A stretch of 64,000 bases of DNA from Hesseltinella vesiculosa. Its lineage: Eukaryota; Mucoromycota; Mucoromycetes; Mucorales; Cunninghamellaceae. Below, piece by piece: positions 49,101 through 58,261 of the stretch. Under the pieces are notes generated by a model. It had not been told where the DNA came from. It did not search any database and saw nothing but the letters and a program-made list of their open reading frames with translations. The translations under genes and the position numbers were made by a program. Each line of letters opens with the position of its first letter. Positions within the stretch are counted from its first letter, which is position 1. The stretch is from NCBI GenBank assembly GCA_002104935.1, contig MCGT01000001.1:1726260-1790259 (forward strand), in the 5' to 3' direction.

Positions 49101-50742
49101 CTCATTCCGCACCATGGTCATGGAAACTGTGCGCAACAACGTCAGCGATATGCAGCAGTCGCGTCGTCTTACCCGCATGCGACGCAAATGGCATCGCATG
49201 GCCCGCTTTCCCGAAGACGTCGAACCTGCTAAGCCTGATCACCATGATACGTCACTCGAAAGCATCCTATCTGACACCACCAGTGAATTTCAAGAAACGT
49301 TTGTCCAAAATGCCCCCCAAGATACCCCTATGGCTATAAGTCCGCATATCCTACATCGTACGTAGATGAGAGATTCTAAAAAAAAAAAATACCCGCTCCC
49401 TCACGTTTTTTTACGGATTAGGATTTGCACATGACAATATGGAATTCACATGTACTGTGTATTATGCCCATGATTTTGAAAAGGTGCGCCGCCTCTGTGG
49501 TGTTGAGCAATTGATGATTGAATCATTATCTCGGTGCCAATCATGGTCAGCCAGCGGTGGCAAGAGCAAGAGCCAGTTTTATAAAACTCAAGGCAAGTCA
49601 GAAGCGCAGCACAGTGGCAAAGGACGCGGTGTTGATACACCCCCCCTTTTTTTTTTAACTTTATGATACTGTAGATAATCGAATGGTTGTCAAGGAAATG
49701 GTCAATGCCTGGAACATTGCTGAGAAAGATGCCTTTTTACGGTTTGCTCCCAAATATTTCCAATACATCAAGGAAACCGCCCAGGTACAGAGGAAAACAC
49801 ATGATTTCGGCTAGAATCTGGCTCCGTTGACGTTTTTTTATTCCTTGGGTAGGCCCCGAGCATATTGGCCAAGATCTTTGGCTTCTACAGCTTGCAGATA
49901 CGCACATTGGATGACAAGCGTACATTGTTGGACATTGACGTGCTTGTGATGGAGCAATTGTTTTATGGCCAAACTATTGAACGGGTAAGACGCAGTGTTG
50001 AGGAGAAGATGGAAGACGCTGTAATTTAATTGACCTCATTGGTTTATTGTTGCAATTTTTGAACAGACCTTTGATTTCAAGGGTATTCCAGATCGACAAT
50101 TAGATGAAGAGAAGCGGCAAAAGCATGATGCTACGCTTTGGGATGGAGACTGGCGCCAAGGTAAGATTGTGATATCAAAGGAGGAAAACTCAAATAAGCT
50201 AACCTCCTTTACTCTCACTATTCTTTTCCCGCCTTCGTTTAGATTACCGCATGGGTTATGCTGTCAACGGCCAATCAAAGGCATGGATGGAATCTGCCAT
50301 TTTACGTGACACTGAGTTCTTAGCTACTGGCAACATCATGGACTACTCCCTACTCGTTGGCGTAGACCCAACTTCGAAAGAACTTATCATTGGCATTGTT
50401 GGTCAGCCATTAACCATTGGCCTTTAGCCAGAAAGATCCCCAGTTTCTGACCCTCTATTTTTTTCTTTAATTTTTACTTAGACTTCATTGGGGCATACAC
50501 GTGGTACAAGAAAATCGAATCGAAGAGCAAGTCAACCATCCAACGCCGCCGTGAAGTCACTGTCTTGCCCCCTGATCTTTACCGTGCTCGTTTCTGCAAG
50601 CAAGTATTAGATTATTTTATACCGATTCCAGGTATGCTACTCGAGCGTGATCGTGTCTCTCTTCTGACATTTTATTCTCTTGACAGGCAAATTCGACAAG
50701 ATTGCCTTGGAGAGCATACAGCCAAGTCTCTGGCTGAAATGA
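46187..50742 (+). CDS. Fab1/PIKfyve-like phosphatidylinositol-phosphate 5-kinase lacking FYVE and chaperonin domains
   Basis: Predicted PtdIns3P 5-kinase of endo-lysosomal membranes. About ten exons, roughly 1,300 residues (yeast Fab1 is about 2,280). Start MATVLARKPMPLL; no FYVE or DEP domain is visible and no Cpn60/TCP1 block. The middle keeps the second half of the conserved Cys-rich region: HVLCFSHGSQRIQ, CTWAQCVTCDARS and FSFGKYLELFFYSQRF. The C-terminal kinase has CTVYYAHDFEKVRRLCG, SASGGKSKSQFYKT, VVKEM (catalytic Lys), FAPKYFQYI, ILAKIFGFYSL, DVLVMEQLFY, FDFKG, MDYSLLVGVD (catalytic Asp) and VDFIGAYTWYKKIES (metal-binding DxI). It ends YRARFCKQVLDYFIPIPG plus a short last exon to 50742. 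Confidence 0.88.
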
Positions 50743-51165
50743 TCCGTATTTTCGATGAACTGGTCACCTTTGCTCGTAACATTCATTTACCTTAATTCAT
50801 TACATCTTAGATCTTACTGTAAATTAATATTTCTAATATGTGAAAACGGTTGAAGGAGCACTTTATGCTGTCCAGTGTATTCAGAAGAATCATGAACAAA
50901 AAAAAAAAAAAAAAGGCAAAATCATCTTAGTTTTCTATCAATTTAATGAGAGGGTTGCGGTTCCGTGAAGTACGTTAGAGAATCCTCTTATATAGCCGGG
51001 ATCACTTGTTACAGGAGTGAAAAATAAGCTGACGCAGCGGCATTGCATGGTCTGGTTATTTTTTTTAAATATCGTCGATGATAGTTGATTGCCAGTAACA
51101 TGCGTTGTTTTAGCTGCTGTAGTATACAGTATTTTTAGTGATGGTTGGCGCGCAGGATAAAAATT
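50743..51165. other. Spacer, no gene
   Basis: Fab1-like 3' flank, with a 17-A run at 50899-50915. It marks the border between gene-rich sequence and the repeat-rich right end. Confidence 0.4.
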
Positions 51166-51336
51166 TTAGCAGGCAAAATAAATTTGAGTGCACGCAAACT
51201 AGGTCTGATTTGCCCGCAAAGCATTTCCAGTGCACGTGAATCTGGTTCTCCAGCCACGCAAACCAGGCCTCCGACTCCCGCAAACCAGATCTTCTCCACC
51301 CGCAAACCCAGTCTCCCCTCACGCAAACCAGATCTC
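51166..51336 (+). repeat. Degenerate ~20-bp tandem repeat (GCAAACCAG family)
   Basis: About seven imperfect units built on CACGCAAACCAGATCTCC, with variants CCCGCAAACCAG and GCACGCAAACTAGG. The right end abuts an 18-A run and TTAAAAAAAA. A single inverted copy (GATCTGGTTTGCGTGGGG) occurs at 52429-52446, so the array may be one end of a decayed element that spans the transposase relic at 51.8-52.3 kb. Confidence 0.65.
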
Positions 51337-51489
51337 ACAAAAAAAAAAAAAAAAAATTAAAAAAAAGCACCTTCATTTATTTTTCTTGAAAAAAAAAAAA
51401 AGAGGCGCAGGGACTAGAGCTTCTCCTCCTTGCTCAAATAACGATCAAAAAAGGTGAGGGGGTGCCGGATCCATCCTTGGCAATCGCTT

Positions 51490-51796
51490 GGTGTCACGGA
51501 GAGTGCTGCCTTGTCGCGGATTCTTGGGGCCAAAGAGTCTTGATTGCCCAAGGGGTGTCGCATCCAGAGTTTCAACTCGCTCATATAATATAAACAAGCA
51601 TCTCAAAATCAGTCAATCAAACGCCAAGTTGATTGCAAAAACACCCGAGCAGAACAAAATATCAGCTAGTGCAATTGTCTCAGAATGAACAATACATAAA
51701 TAAGATGGACCTTCACACATCAATAAAGAACCATAATTAATTCTCACTTATTTTTATTTTCTCGACATCTCCCTTTTTATTTTCAACACCAAATAT
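51490..51796. repeat. Solo-LTR-like sequence
   Basis: The right part (51708-51796), from CCTTCACACATCAATAAAG to CAACACCAAATATTACA, is closely similar to 55897-55985, the sequence just left of the gypsy gag, where it reads CAACACCAAATATCTCA; both end in CA and are followed by unrelated sequence. A TG start near 51491 and an internal ACCCGAGCAGAA word also found at 62,725 support an LTR. The strand is taken as that of the gypsy element (plus), but a solo copy cannot prove it. Confidence 0.5.
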
Positions 51797-52300
51797 TACA
51801 AGGGGGATCGGCGCACACCTACCTTGGTTTTGGCCCAATATTCCTCAATCGGGTAGAGGAATAGGTTGTAGGGCGATAGGAACATTGGTTTGAATCCACG
51901 GTTCGTGATGACAGCTTTGACAGTGTCGTTGTTGTGGATGGCGGCATTGTCCATGATAATGTACGGTAACGCCCACGGATGCCATCATTTTCAAGGCACG
52001 CCATATCGTCGTCGATGAAGGCCAAAAAATCTTCCGTCTTTGTGCCGGCTTTTGCCTTCGCCTTCTTGCCCTTCTTGTCAACTGTCGTAGAAACGATTGG
52101 CTTGCGCAGGGTGAGGCTGGCAATGCCAAGCTCGCAAATTGCCCCAAGGATGGTGATGTTGACCTTTGGACGCTGCCCAGCCTAACCCAAAGCGCAGGTG
52201 AAGATTGAAACCAGCTTCGTCCAAGAAAACGCAGCTGGTCGAAAAGTCGAAGTCCTTGAGAGCTCTCCATTCCAAGATCTTGTCATGTCGGAGTTGAATG
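51797..52300 (-). pseudogene. IS630/Tc1-type (DDE_3) transposase relic
   Basis: Reading leftwards, three frames together carry the catalytic signatures: LDEAGFNLHLRFG-type first Asp block (about 52,190-52,230), a middle ILGAICELGIASLTL-like block in the next frame (about 52,090-52,150), and MDNAAIHNND then SPYNLFLYPIEEYWAKTK in a third frame (51,835-51,965), giving the second Asp and the Glu. Two one-base shifts, near 52,165 and 51,968, break the protein, and the N-terminal helix-turn-helix is missing past the A/T palindrome at 52,385. Dead. Confidence 0.75.
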
Positions 52301-52383
52301 GTCCTTGATGGTATTGACCGACATCCCTTTTCTCAACGGGTTCAAATTGTTCAAAAAATATCAAACTTGGGAGCTGACGACAT

Positions 52384-52409
52384 CTTTTTTTTTTTTTAAA
52401 AAAAAAAAG
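52384..52409. repeat. T15-A12 palindromic tract
   Basis: A T run directly followed by an A run, the same arrangement as at 44418-44452 and inside the 138-bp repeats. It interrupts the 5' side of the IS630-type relic. Confidence 0.7.
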
Positions 52410-52604
52410 CGACTTTGCGTGTACTTGAGATCTGGTTTGCGTGGGGTGGAGATCAGGAGGTTCTGGTATCAAGCTGAGGGAAATTCAAAGTGCGGAGTCT
52501 GGTCCTACTGTAGAATTGGTCAAGTGCGCTTTTTAACCCCGCACCTAGTTAGTTGACGTGCTCCTTTTTTTCTAGCACTCCACCCTATAATCCAACACGC
52601 CTGA

Positions 52605-52660
52605 CATTATGCCCATCACTATCACCTATCATCTACTATTGCCATGCAAAAGTTGACGTC
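52605..52660 (-). repeat. Inverted diverged copy of the 138-bp tandem repeat
   Basis: The reverse complement reads TTTTGCATGGCAATAGTAGA then TGATAGGTGATAGTGATGGGC, matching the TTTGGCATGGTGATAGTAGG core of the units at 53,170-53,555. Confidence 0.55.
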
Positions 52661-53008
52661 CATCAGACGAGCCAATCGCTGGCTAACATTACTGCACTTT
52701 CTCCCCTTCTGTCAGACTTTGGCTGGGGAGATTTGTCTTTAAGCAAGTGTAGCTCACAAGAAAGTTACAGTAGAGGTCTGATACCTTGACCATGAACAGT
52801 GCATATCATATACAAGTGCCTTGCAAAATCCGGTGACTATCGGTGGAGAATTTATTTTTGGCACACACATAGGCTCCCTATGTTTTCGTTCAAAAATGGC
52901 CAGGGGACCCTCAGGGATTTTGAAAAATCTAAAAACCATCATAGATCGGCTTTGAACTGATAGATCCAACTCATTTTTTGTGTGAATATCGACAATGGCA
53001 TACACGAA

Positions 53009-53100
53009 TGATGCTGAAAAAATCACATCGATTATGCTAGATTGCCCAGCCAAAATTTGAAGAATCATGAATTCCAATCTCCGCTCCCTCAGCTAAAATA
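53009..53100 (+). repeat. Dispersed repeat, copy C (partial)
   Basis: Begins ATGATGCTGAAAAAATCACA and matches the first 90 or so bases of copy A (21040) and of copy B (reverse complement of 60110-60250). Its right end runs into the 138-bp tandem array. Confidence 0.55.
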
Positions 53101-53169
53101 CCATCAAAAACGACTCAAGCCAGAAAAAAAGCGCTCCACAGCCAAAAATCGAGGTGCTGAAGTCAAGCC

Positions 53170-53555
53170 AAATCGACCTCCTCCGATCGCCTTCTAATTT
53201 GGCATGGTGGTAGTAGGTGATAAGTGATGCCCATGGTAAAAACCTTAGCCTTGATGGATCACTCATTGACCAGCTAGAGCCGTTTCCTTTTTTTTTTTTC
53301 GAGAAAAAAAAAGTTTCTCCGATCAGCTTCACATTTGGCATGGTGATAGTAGGTGACAAGTGATGATGATGGCTAAAATTTAAGCCTTGATGGATCACTC
53401 ATTGACGAGCTAGAGCTGTTTACTTCTTTTTTTTTTTTCTCGAAAAAAAAGAGTTTCTCCGATCAGCTTCTCATTTGGCATGGTGATTGTAGGTGATAAG
53501 TGATGATGATGGCTAAAATTTAAGCCTTGATGGATCACTGGATGGTGATCTAGTG
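53170..53555 (+). repeat. Three tandem ~138-bp units with an internal poly(T)-CGAG-poly(A) hairpin
   Basis: The word TTTGGCATGGTG recurs at about 53,198, 53,334 and 53,474, spacing 136 and 140 bp. Each unit reads CTCCGATC..CTTC, the GGCATGG core, GTGATGATGATGGCTAAAAT, then TTAAGCCTTGATGGATCACT and CATTGACGAGCTAGAGC. Between units 1-2 and 2-3 lies a T-run, a short TCGAG or CTCGA, and an A-run, a perfect fold-back. The last unit is truncated after GGATCACT. Confidence 0.8.
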
Positions 53556-54277
53556 AGTAGGACAACCAGGCGGAATGGCTTCCCTAGGAATCGAACGCAT
53601 ATATGCGGGCTTTCAAAAAAATTGGCTGGTCAATATGAAAAAAAAAATCAGCAAAAAAAAAAAAAGACATTAACGAGTTGAAAAAAGAGGGTCATACGGG
53701 GGAAACCAACAATGCCATATAAGAATAGTTACTTGATTTAGTAACAAAATAATTGTGAATGATACAGTACATATTTTTCTTTATATGGGGCGTGGATTTT
53801 TTGAAAAATATATCGCTCACAATTCACCACTGAAAAAAAACGCAGAGAAATCATACCAGTACCAGGGTCAGAGAAAATTAGAAAAACCTTACCCAGGCCA
53901 GAGTTTTCTAGCTTTTCATCAGATTTTTCTTACCAAAGTCTTACTCTGGTCAGATCGCCCTACCCAACAAAGATAAATCCGACCAGGGTGGGGCGTAAAA
54001 GTTGGAAAATTCTAAGCAGAGCAGGAAATGTCATATTAAAATATTTGAAAGCCAGCTAATCAGATTTTTCCTTGCTACGTAAGAAGAAGAATGAAATGTC
54101 TTCGTTTTTGGTCTGATTTTCCCACGTCAACTTGGAGTCTCGCAAAGGAAGTTCCGACTGAGATTTAAATGTGCCTGCCACTCTTTTTTTTTAACAAGTG
54201 CTATGCTGTTCTTTTTTATTTCTTTTCTTTATGTACGAACATGTTTCACTGTTGCCGGATACTATTCATGTTGTTAC
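53556..54277. other. Repeat-rich spacer, no gene
   Basis: A tRNA B-box-like ATCGAACGC with the ATATATGCG word lies at about 53,589-53,608, similar to the tRNA-like stretch at 63.8 kb. Otherwise A/T-rich sequence without recognisable coding capacity. Confidence 0.35.
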
Positions 54278-55890
54278 CGTGCCCCAAAAAATTGTTACAA
54301 TGTTCGGAGTGTTTGTCTTTGCACCAACCTCTCTCGTTATCAACAGCACCATAATCACTGTCTTTTATATATTTGATAGTGTTGTTAAATAGCTTTCTAT
54401 ACATATAAAAATATCTTCACTCAGTTGGATAGATCTCGAGTAATGCTGGTTTGAAAAAAAACAGACATTGTAACAATTTTTTGGCTGAGCTAAAGCCCAA
54501 CTGTTTTTTTTATTCAATACTTGGTGACATCACCTTTGGCATCAAGAACCGCTTGTAGACGGCGGGGTATGCTGTGAACAACCTTTTTGCAAAGGTCAGA
54601 AACTTCAGGGAGCTCCCACACGTCTTGAAGTCGGTCCCAAAGGTCATGCGTACCGGTGGGGGGCTCGTCGTAGGCAGCAAGCAGTTGTTTGACCTTTGCC
54701 CACACGTTTTCAATAGGATTGAGGTCAGGGGAGTTGGTGGGCCAGTCAAGGACCTTGACACCTTTCTTCTTGTACCATTCTTGTGAGGCCTTGGCGGTGT
54801 GCTTGGGGTCAGAGTCCTGCAACAAGAAGGTCCGCTTGATATCCATGTCGTACCACTTCAAGGTTTTGAGGTAGTCGTCCTCCATGATGGTCAGGAAGAG
54901 GTCGGTGTCCATGTTCCCCTCAATCCTGGCAAGGAACCTAACGCCATGACCAGTTATGGCGTCCCACACCATGACACTGCCGCCACCAAACTTCTTTTTC
55001 GGATCTTGCCATGTTCACGCGTAGGCTGACCAGCCTGCTTCCAGAACCATTGCTTCCCATCAGAGCCAAGGAGGCTGATCTTGGACTCGTCAGTGAAGAC
55101 AACGTTCTCCCAGTCGGCTTCAGTCCACTCCAGATACTTCTTCGCAAACTCAATGCGCTTGCGTTTGACCAATGGCGAGATTGCGGGGGTGATCTCCTTG
55201 CGTTTGGAGATCATGCCATTGTTGCGCATTAAGTTGCGAATGGTCTGTGGATGGACCTTGACGTCGTAGTTGGCGTAGACTACCTTGGAAGCAGCTGTGG
55301 CAGTGGTGTACTTGCCAGTTTCGACCTCACGGAACAAAAACCGAGCAGTACCATCACTGATCTTGCTTGGGCGGCCAGCCTTCTTGGTCAATGCAATGCC
55401 TAATTGCGAGGCAATGCGACTGATGGTGGCAGTTGGCACGCCTGTACAAGCAGCCATAGCGCGTACAGACAGGTTGTTGTCGTTGCTTCGTAATAAAGAC
55501 TCGATATCCTTCGTTTTTTGAATGCTGATTGATTGCATAAAGTCTAATGTAATGGAGCATTAGTTACGAACAAGACAGACATTAGATTAACATGCATTGA
55601 CCTTTTTACCTTTCAGTAGACTAATATAAAGTGGTAGGAAAAAAAAAGGGGAGAAAAAAAAAAAAAAAAAAAAACGACATTTTTTTGCAGGCCACAGCAC
55701 AACCCAAAAAATTGTTACAATGACTGCTTTTTTTTGATGTAGCATAACTCGACACGTACACATGATAACGAAACATATTATATATCATTTGGAAGCTATT
55801 ATATAGGAGCATCATGGATGATATTAGAATGAGATTCATGCAACAAGTAAAAAAAGCTCCGAACATTGTAACAATTTTTTGGGGCACGGG
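54278..55890 (-). mobile_element. Tc1/mariner (DD34E) transposon with paired inverted terminal motifs
   Basis: Outer ends are inverted copies of CCGTGCCCCAAAAAATTGTT followed by ACAATGTTCGGAG, at 54278-54310 and 55856-55889. About 180-200 bp inside each end is a second, oppositely oriented copy of the CATTGTAACAATTTTTTGG core (54467-54486; 55706-55726 as its complement), so each end looks like a small hairpin arm. Left flank reads TTA before CCGTG and the right flank carries GTA after the end, compatible with TA target-site use, but a few bases differ between the flanks. It encloses the transposase gene. The element sits against the 3' part of a gypsy LTR (55897-55985). Confidence 0.82.
54514..55538 (-). 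pseudogene. Tc1/mariner transposase, single-base frameshift
   Basis: Start MQSISIQKTKDIESLLRSN at 55538. Residues 1-110 are the paired-like double helix-turn-helix DNA-binding region (VRAMAACTGVPTATISRIAS, then GRPSKI). The DDE domain has FTDESKISLLGSDGK (first Asp), LLQDSDPKHTAKASQEW (second Asp) and SPDLNPIENVWAKVK (Glu), with exactly 34 residues between second Asp and Glu. The frame breaks near 55,003: the frame coding HGKIRKRS ends at 54,954 while the frame that contains MVWDAITGHG runs on to a stop at 54514. A missing G in an AAGATCC stretch explains it. Otherwise the coding sequence is full length, so decay is recent or the break is a sequencing error. Confidence 0.85.
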
Positions 55891-55896
55891 CACCGT

Positions 55897-55985
55897 AGAC
55901 CTTCACTTCAATAAAAAAAACCATAACTCATTCTCACTTATTTTATTAACCCCATCCTTTTATTTTCAACACCAAATATCTCATT
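55897..55985 (+). repeat. Partial left LTR of the gypsy element
   Basis: Matches the last ~90 bp of the solo-LTR-like copy at 51708-51796 and ends in CA. The 5' part of the LTR is absent; the Tc1/mariner element lies directly to its left. Confidence 0.6.
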
Positions 55986-56005
55986 TTTTTAAGTGAATTA
56001 TCAAT

Positions 56006-57604
56006 ATGGTTAACTCTACTACCGATTCACCTCGATCAACTGTTGCTTCCTTCGAGTCACTCAACCTTGGTGATGATACAATGCAACACCAAACCAGTGA
56101 TTCAACCACAAGTACTATCACTTCCTCCAGCCCTCAAGAAGATAATCAGACCATGGAAGTACACATGCAGGATGCAAATGCAAACGCCAATTTGAGAACA
56201 GAGGGAACAGCCACGCATGCTGGTCAAAATGCGCCCAAACACCTGGAAAAGCAAGTATGCATGAGCTAGTACACCAGATTAATGCGACATTGGAAATTGC
56301 GGAAGTGGAATTGCTAAATGCAATGCAAAATTTCATTGTAACCGGTATCTTTGCTAATACTGTAACCCAAGCAATGAAGAATTGGTTCGACAAGCGGATA
56401 CGCGTCGACAACAAGCACTCCAACGTGTCAAAAGTCTAAAAGAGGCTCACAGTCTACCGGTACCAACAGATAACTTGCGTATTCCACAAGGCCAATCTTG
56501 CAATTTTACCATGAAGAGCTTTGTATCAAAAACCAAGCAGCTTATGACTCTATTGACGAATTCATGTCAATTTTTGAACTAGTATTGCAACAGCATAAAT
56601 TACCCATTGATCAGAATTGGGAACGTTGTTTCATCACCTCCATTAAGCACTCAGCAGTGAAAGTGCAATGGTACAAGGACTTCCTCCAGCACCAAGAATT
56701 CAATTGGACACAAGCCAAGGAAGTGCTAAGAAGACCATTTGATGGTGAACGGATGCACACACGCTATGTATCCGATTTCAATAAAATGAGCTGCAAACCA
56801 ACAGAAGACCCGCTCCAGTTCATCGACCGTTTTGAATCAGCAAGAAGAAAGGCTGGATTGGTGGACTCGGAAGGCTATGGTGAATTACTGTTGGATAAAT
56901 TGGAAATGCACCACGCAGACTTGGTTGCTGCACTTCGACAAGCACAAGCTGCTGCTCCCACTGCAACAAGGGACCCTTGCACAGTAAAATATATATTGGA
57001 ACTGTTAAATACAAAAAAAAAAAAAAAAAAAAAAAAAGGTATCACTCATTTATTGGCACGTCTCACATCATCGGTCCTCTCATCCCATTCATCATCTTAT
57101 ATTGCAATCTCCGTCTCCCCTATAAATTCTCAACTTCTATTACAACCTCTCTTCTTTTCCTAATCTCATTCTCGAGAATAAAAACACTACTTTTTGGTCT
57201 CACTTATTCCAAACCGTGTGTTTTTCATAGGAACGAGCACCAATTTTTTGCCCAAACAACAAACGAGCACTATTCCAAGAAGGTGGCCATGTTAAAGGCA
57301 ACAAAAAGGCTGGCAACAAGAAAAACGGCATGAAGACACTTGAAAGCCATAAAGTCAACAAGCCGTTTTTCAGTAACAAGGGCTTAGCCAGCAGCAAGTG
57401 GCAACCTATTGGAAAAAACACCAGTAACAAGATTCGTCAAGAGTCAACAATGGCATCGGTACAAGACAAACCTTGCTTTTACTGTGGCAACAAATGGTTC
57501 CAGGGTCACCGCTGCGCAGAAGGTGCTGCCATGTTGGCTGCGAAACGTCAAATCAGAATGGCGCATTTGAAAAAAAAACAAGGGCAAAGAGCTGATCCAA
57601 GATA
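56006..57604 (+). pseudogene. Gypsy gag remnant with zinc knuckle
   Basis: The first ATG at 56006 opens MVNSTTDSPRSTVASFESLN. Three frame changes occur before 56,560. The capsid-like part is best read at 56,498-57,010 (SIDEFMSIFELVLQQHKLP, then FNKMSCKPTEDPLQFIDRFE). A run of 25 A at about 57,013-57,037 and about 190 bp of unrelated sequence then intrude before gag resumes near 57,230 and reaches a zinc knuckle CFYCGNKWFQGHRC, the C-x2-C...GHxC form usual in this clade. Non-functional. Confidence 0.7.
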
Positions 57605-57636
57605 AGGACAGCAATGAGGAAGACCTCATCAACCCA

Positions 57637-58122
57637 ATGGACCTTGACCAGTGTAAACCCAAAAAGAAAAATGCCAGAGAATTAGAACATGAGTTTGCAA
57701 ACAAATGCACTGACTCCTTTCTCTTACCGATCACAATAGAAAGCAAGAAACAATGCTTCGCCTTGTTGGATACTGGCGCCAATTTCAGCAGCATCGATGC
57801 TGACTTTGCTGCTCACAATAATTTTAAAAATATAATAAATAATAAAAAATTCAGTGATCAGTATATTTCTCTAATAGCAAATAATACAAGTATAAAAAGG
57901 ATAGGAGCAACCACTCCACTTACCATTCAACATGGAGCCAAAACAATAAAGCACAGCTTGGTAATTTTGGACATCCCTGTAAAAAATAAAAAAGAATATC
58001 AAATCATCATCGGCACGGACATTATGTTCCAGTTAGGAATTACCATTCATGGATTTGCAGTATCGCACACAGAGCACCATCAGATGGAAGCAGATGAACC
58101 AGAGGAAGAGCAAAATGATTAA
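57637..58122 (+). pseudogene. Gypsy aspartic protease region
   Basis: Open frame of 161 codons with the retropepsin active-site motif ALLDTGANFSSID and, about 75 residues later, the flap/ILG-like YQIIIGTDIMFQLG. It ends in an acidic tail before a stop at 58122, so protease is separated from reverse transcriptase by a frame change. Confidence 0.75.
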
Positions 58123-58261
58123 CCAAACAATTGCCCCTTTGGTGGGCCATCGACACAAGCACAGTTCCTAGAAAAAATAAAAAATGATATAGCAAACAAT
58201 CAAGCCATTCCAAATGGTGCATTCTGTACGTTGCCTGATTTTTTTTTTTTTTTCAATCGTG

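Noticed and set aside
50743..50795. Alternative C-terminal frame of the Fab1-like gene ending NIHLP
   Set aside because: It needs reading through the intron at 50,633-50,686; the spliced frame joins PIPG to KFDKI in phase and stops at 50742.
53589..53610. B-box-like GTTCGATTC with ATATATGCG, similar to the 63.8-kb tRNA-like stretch
   Set aside because: Only the B box is present; no cloverleaf.
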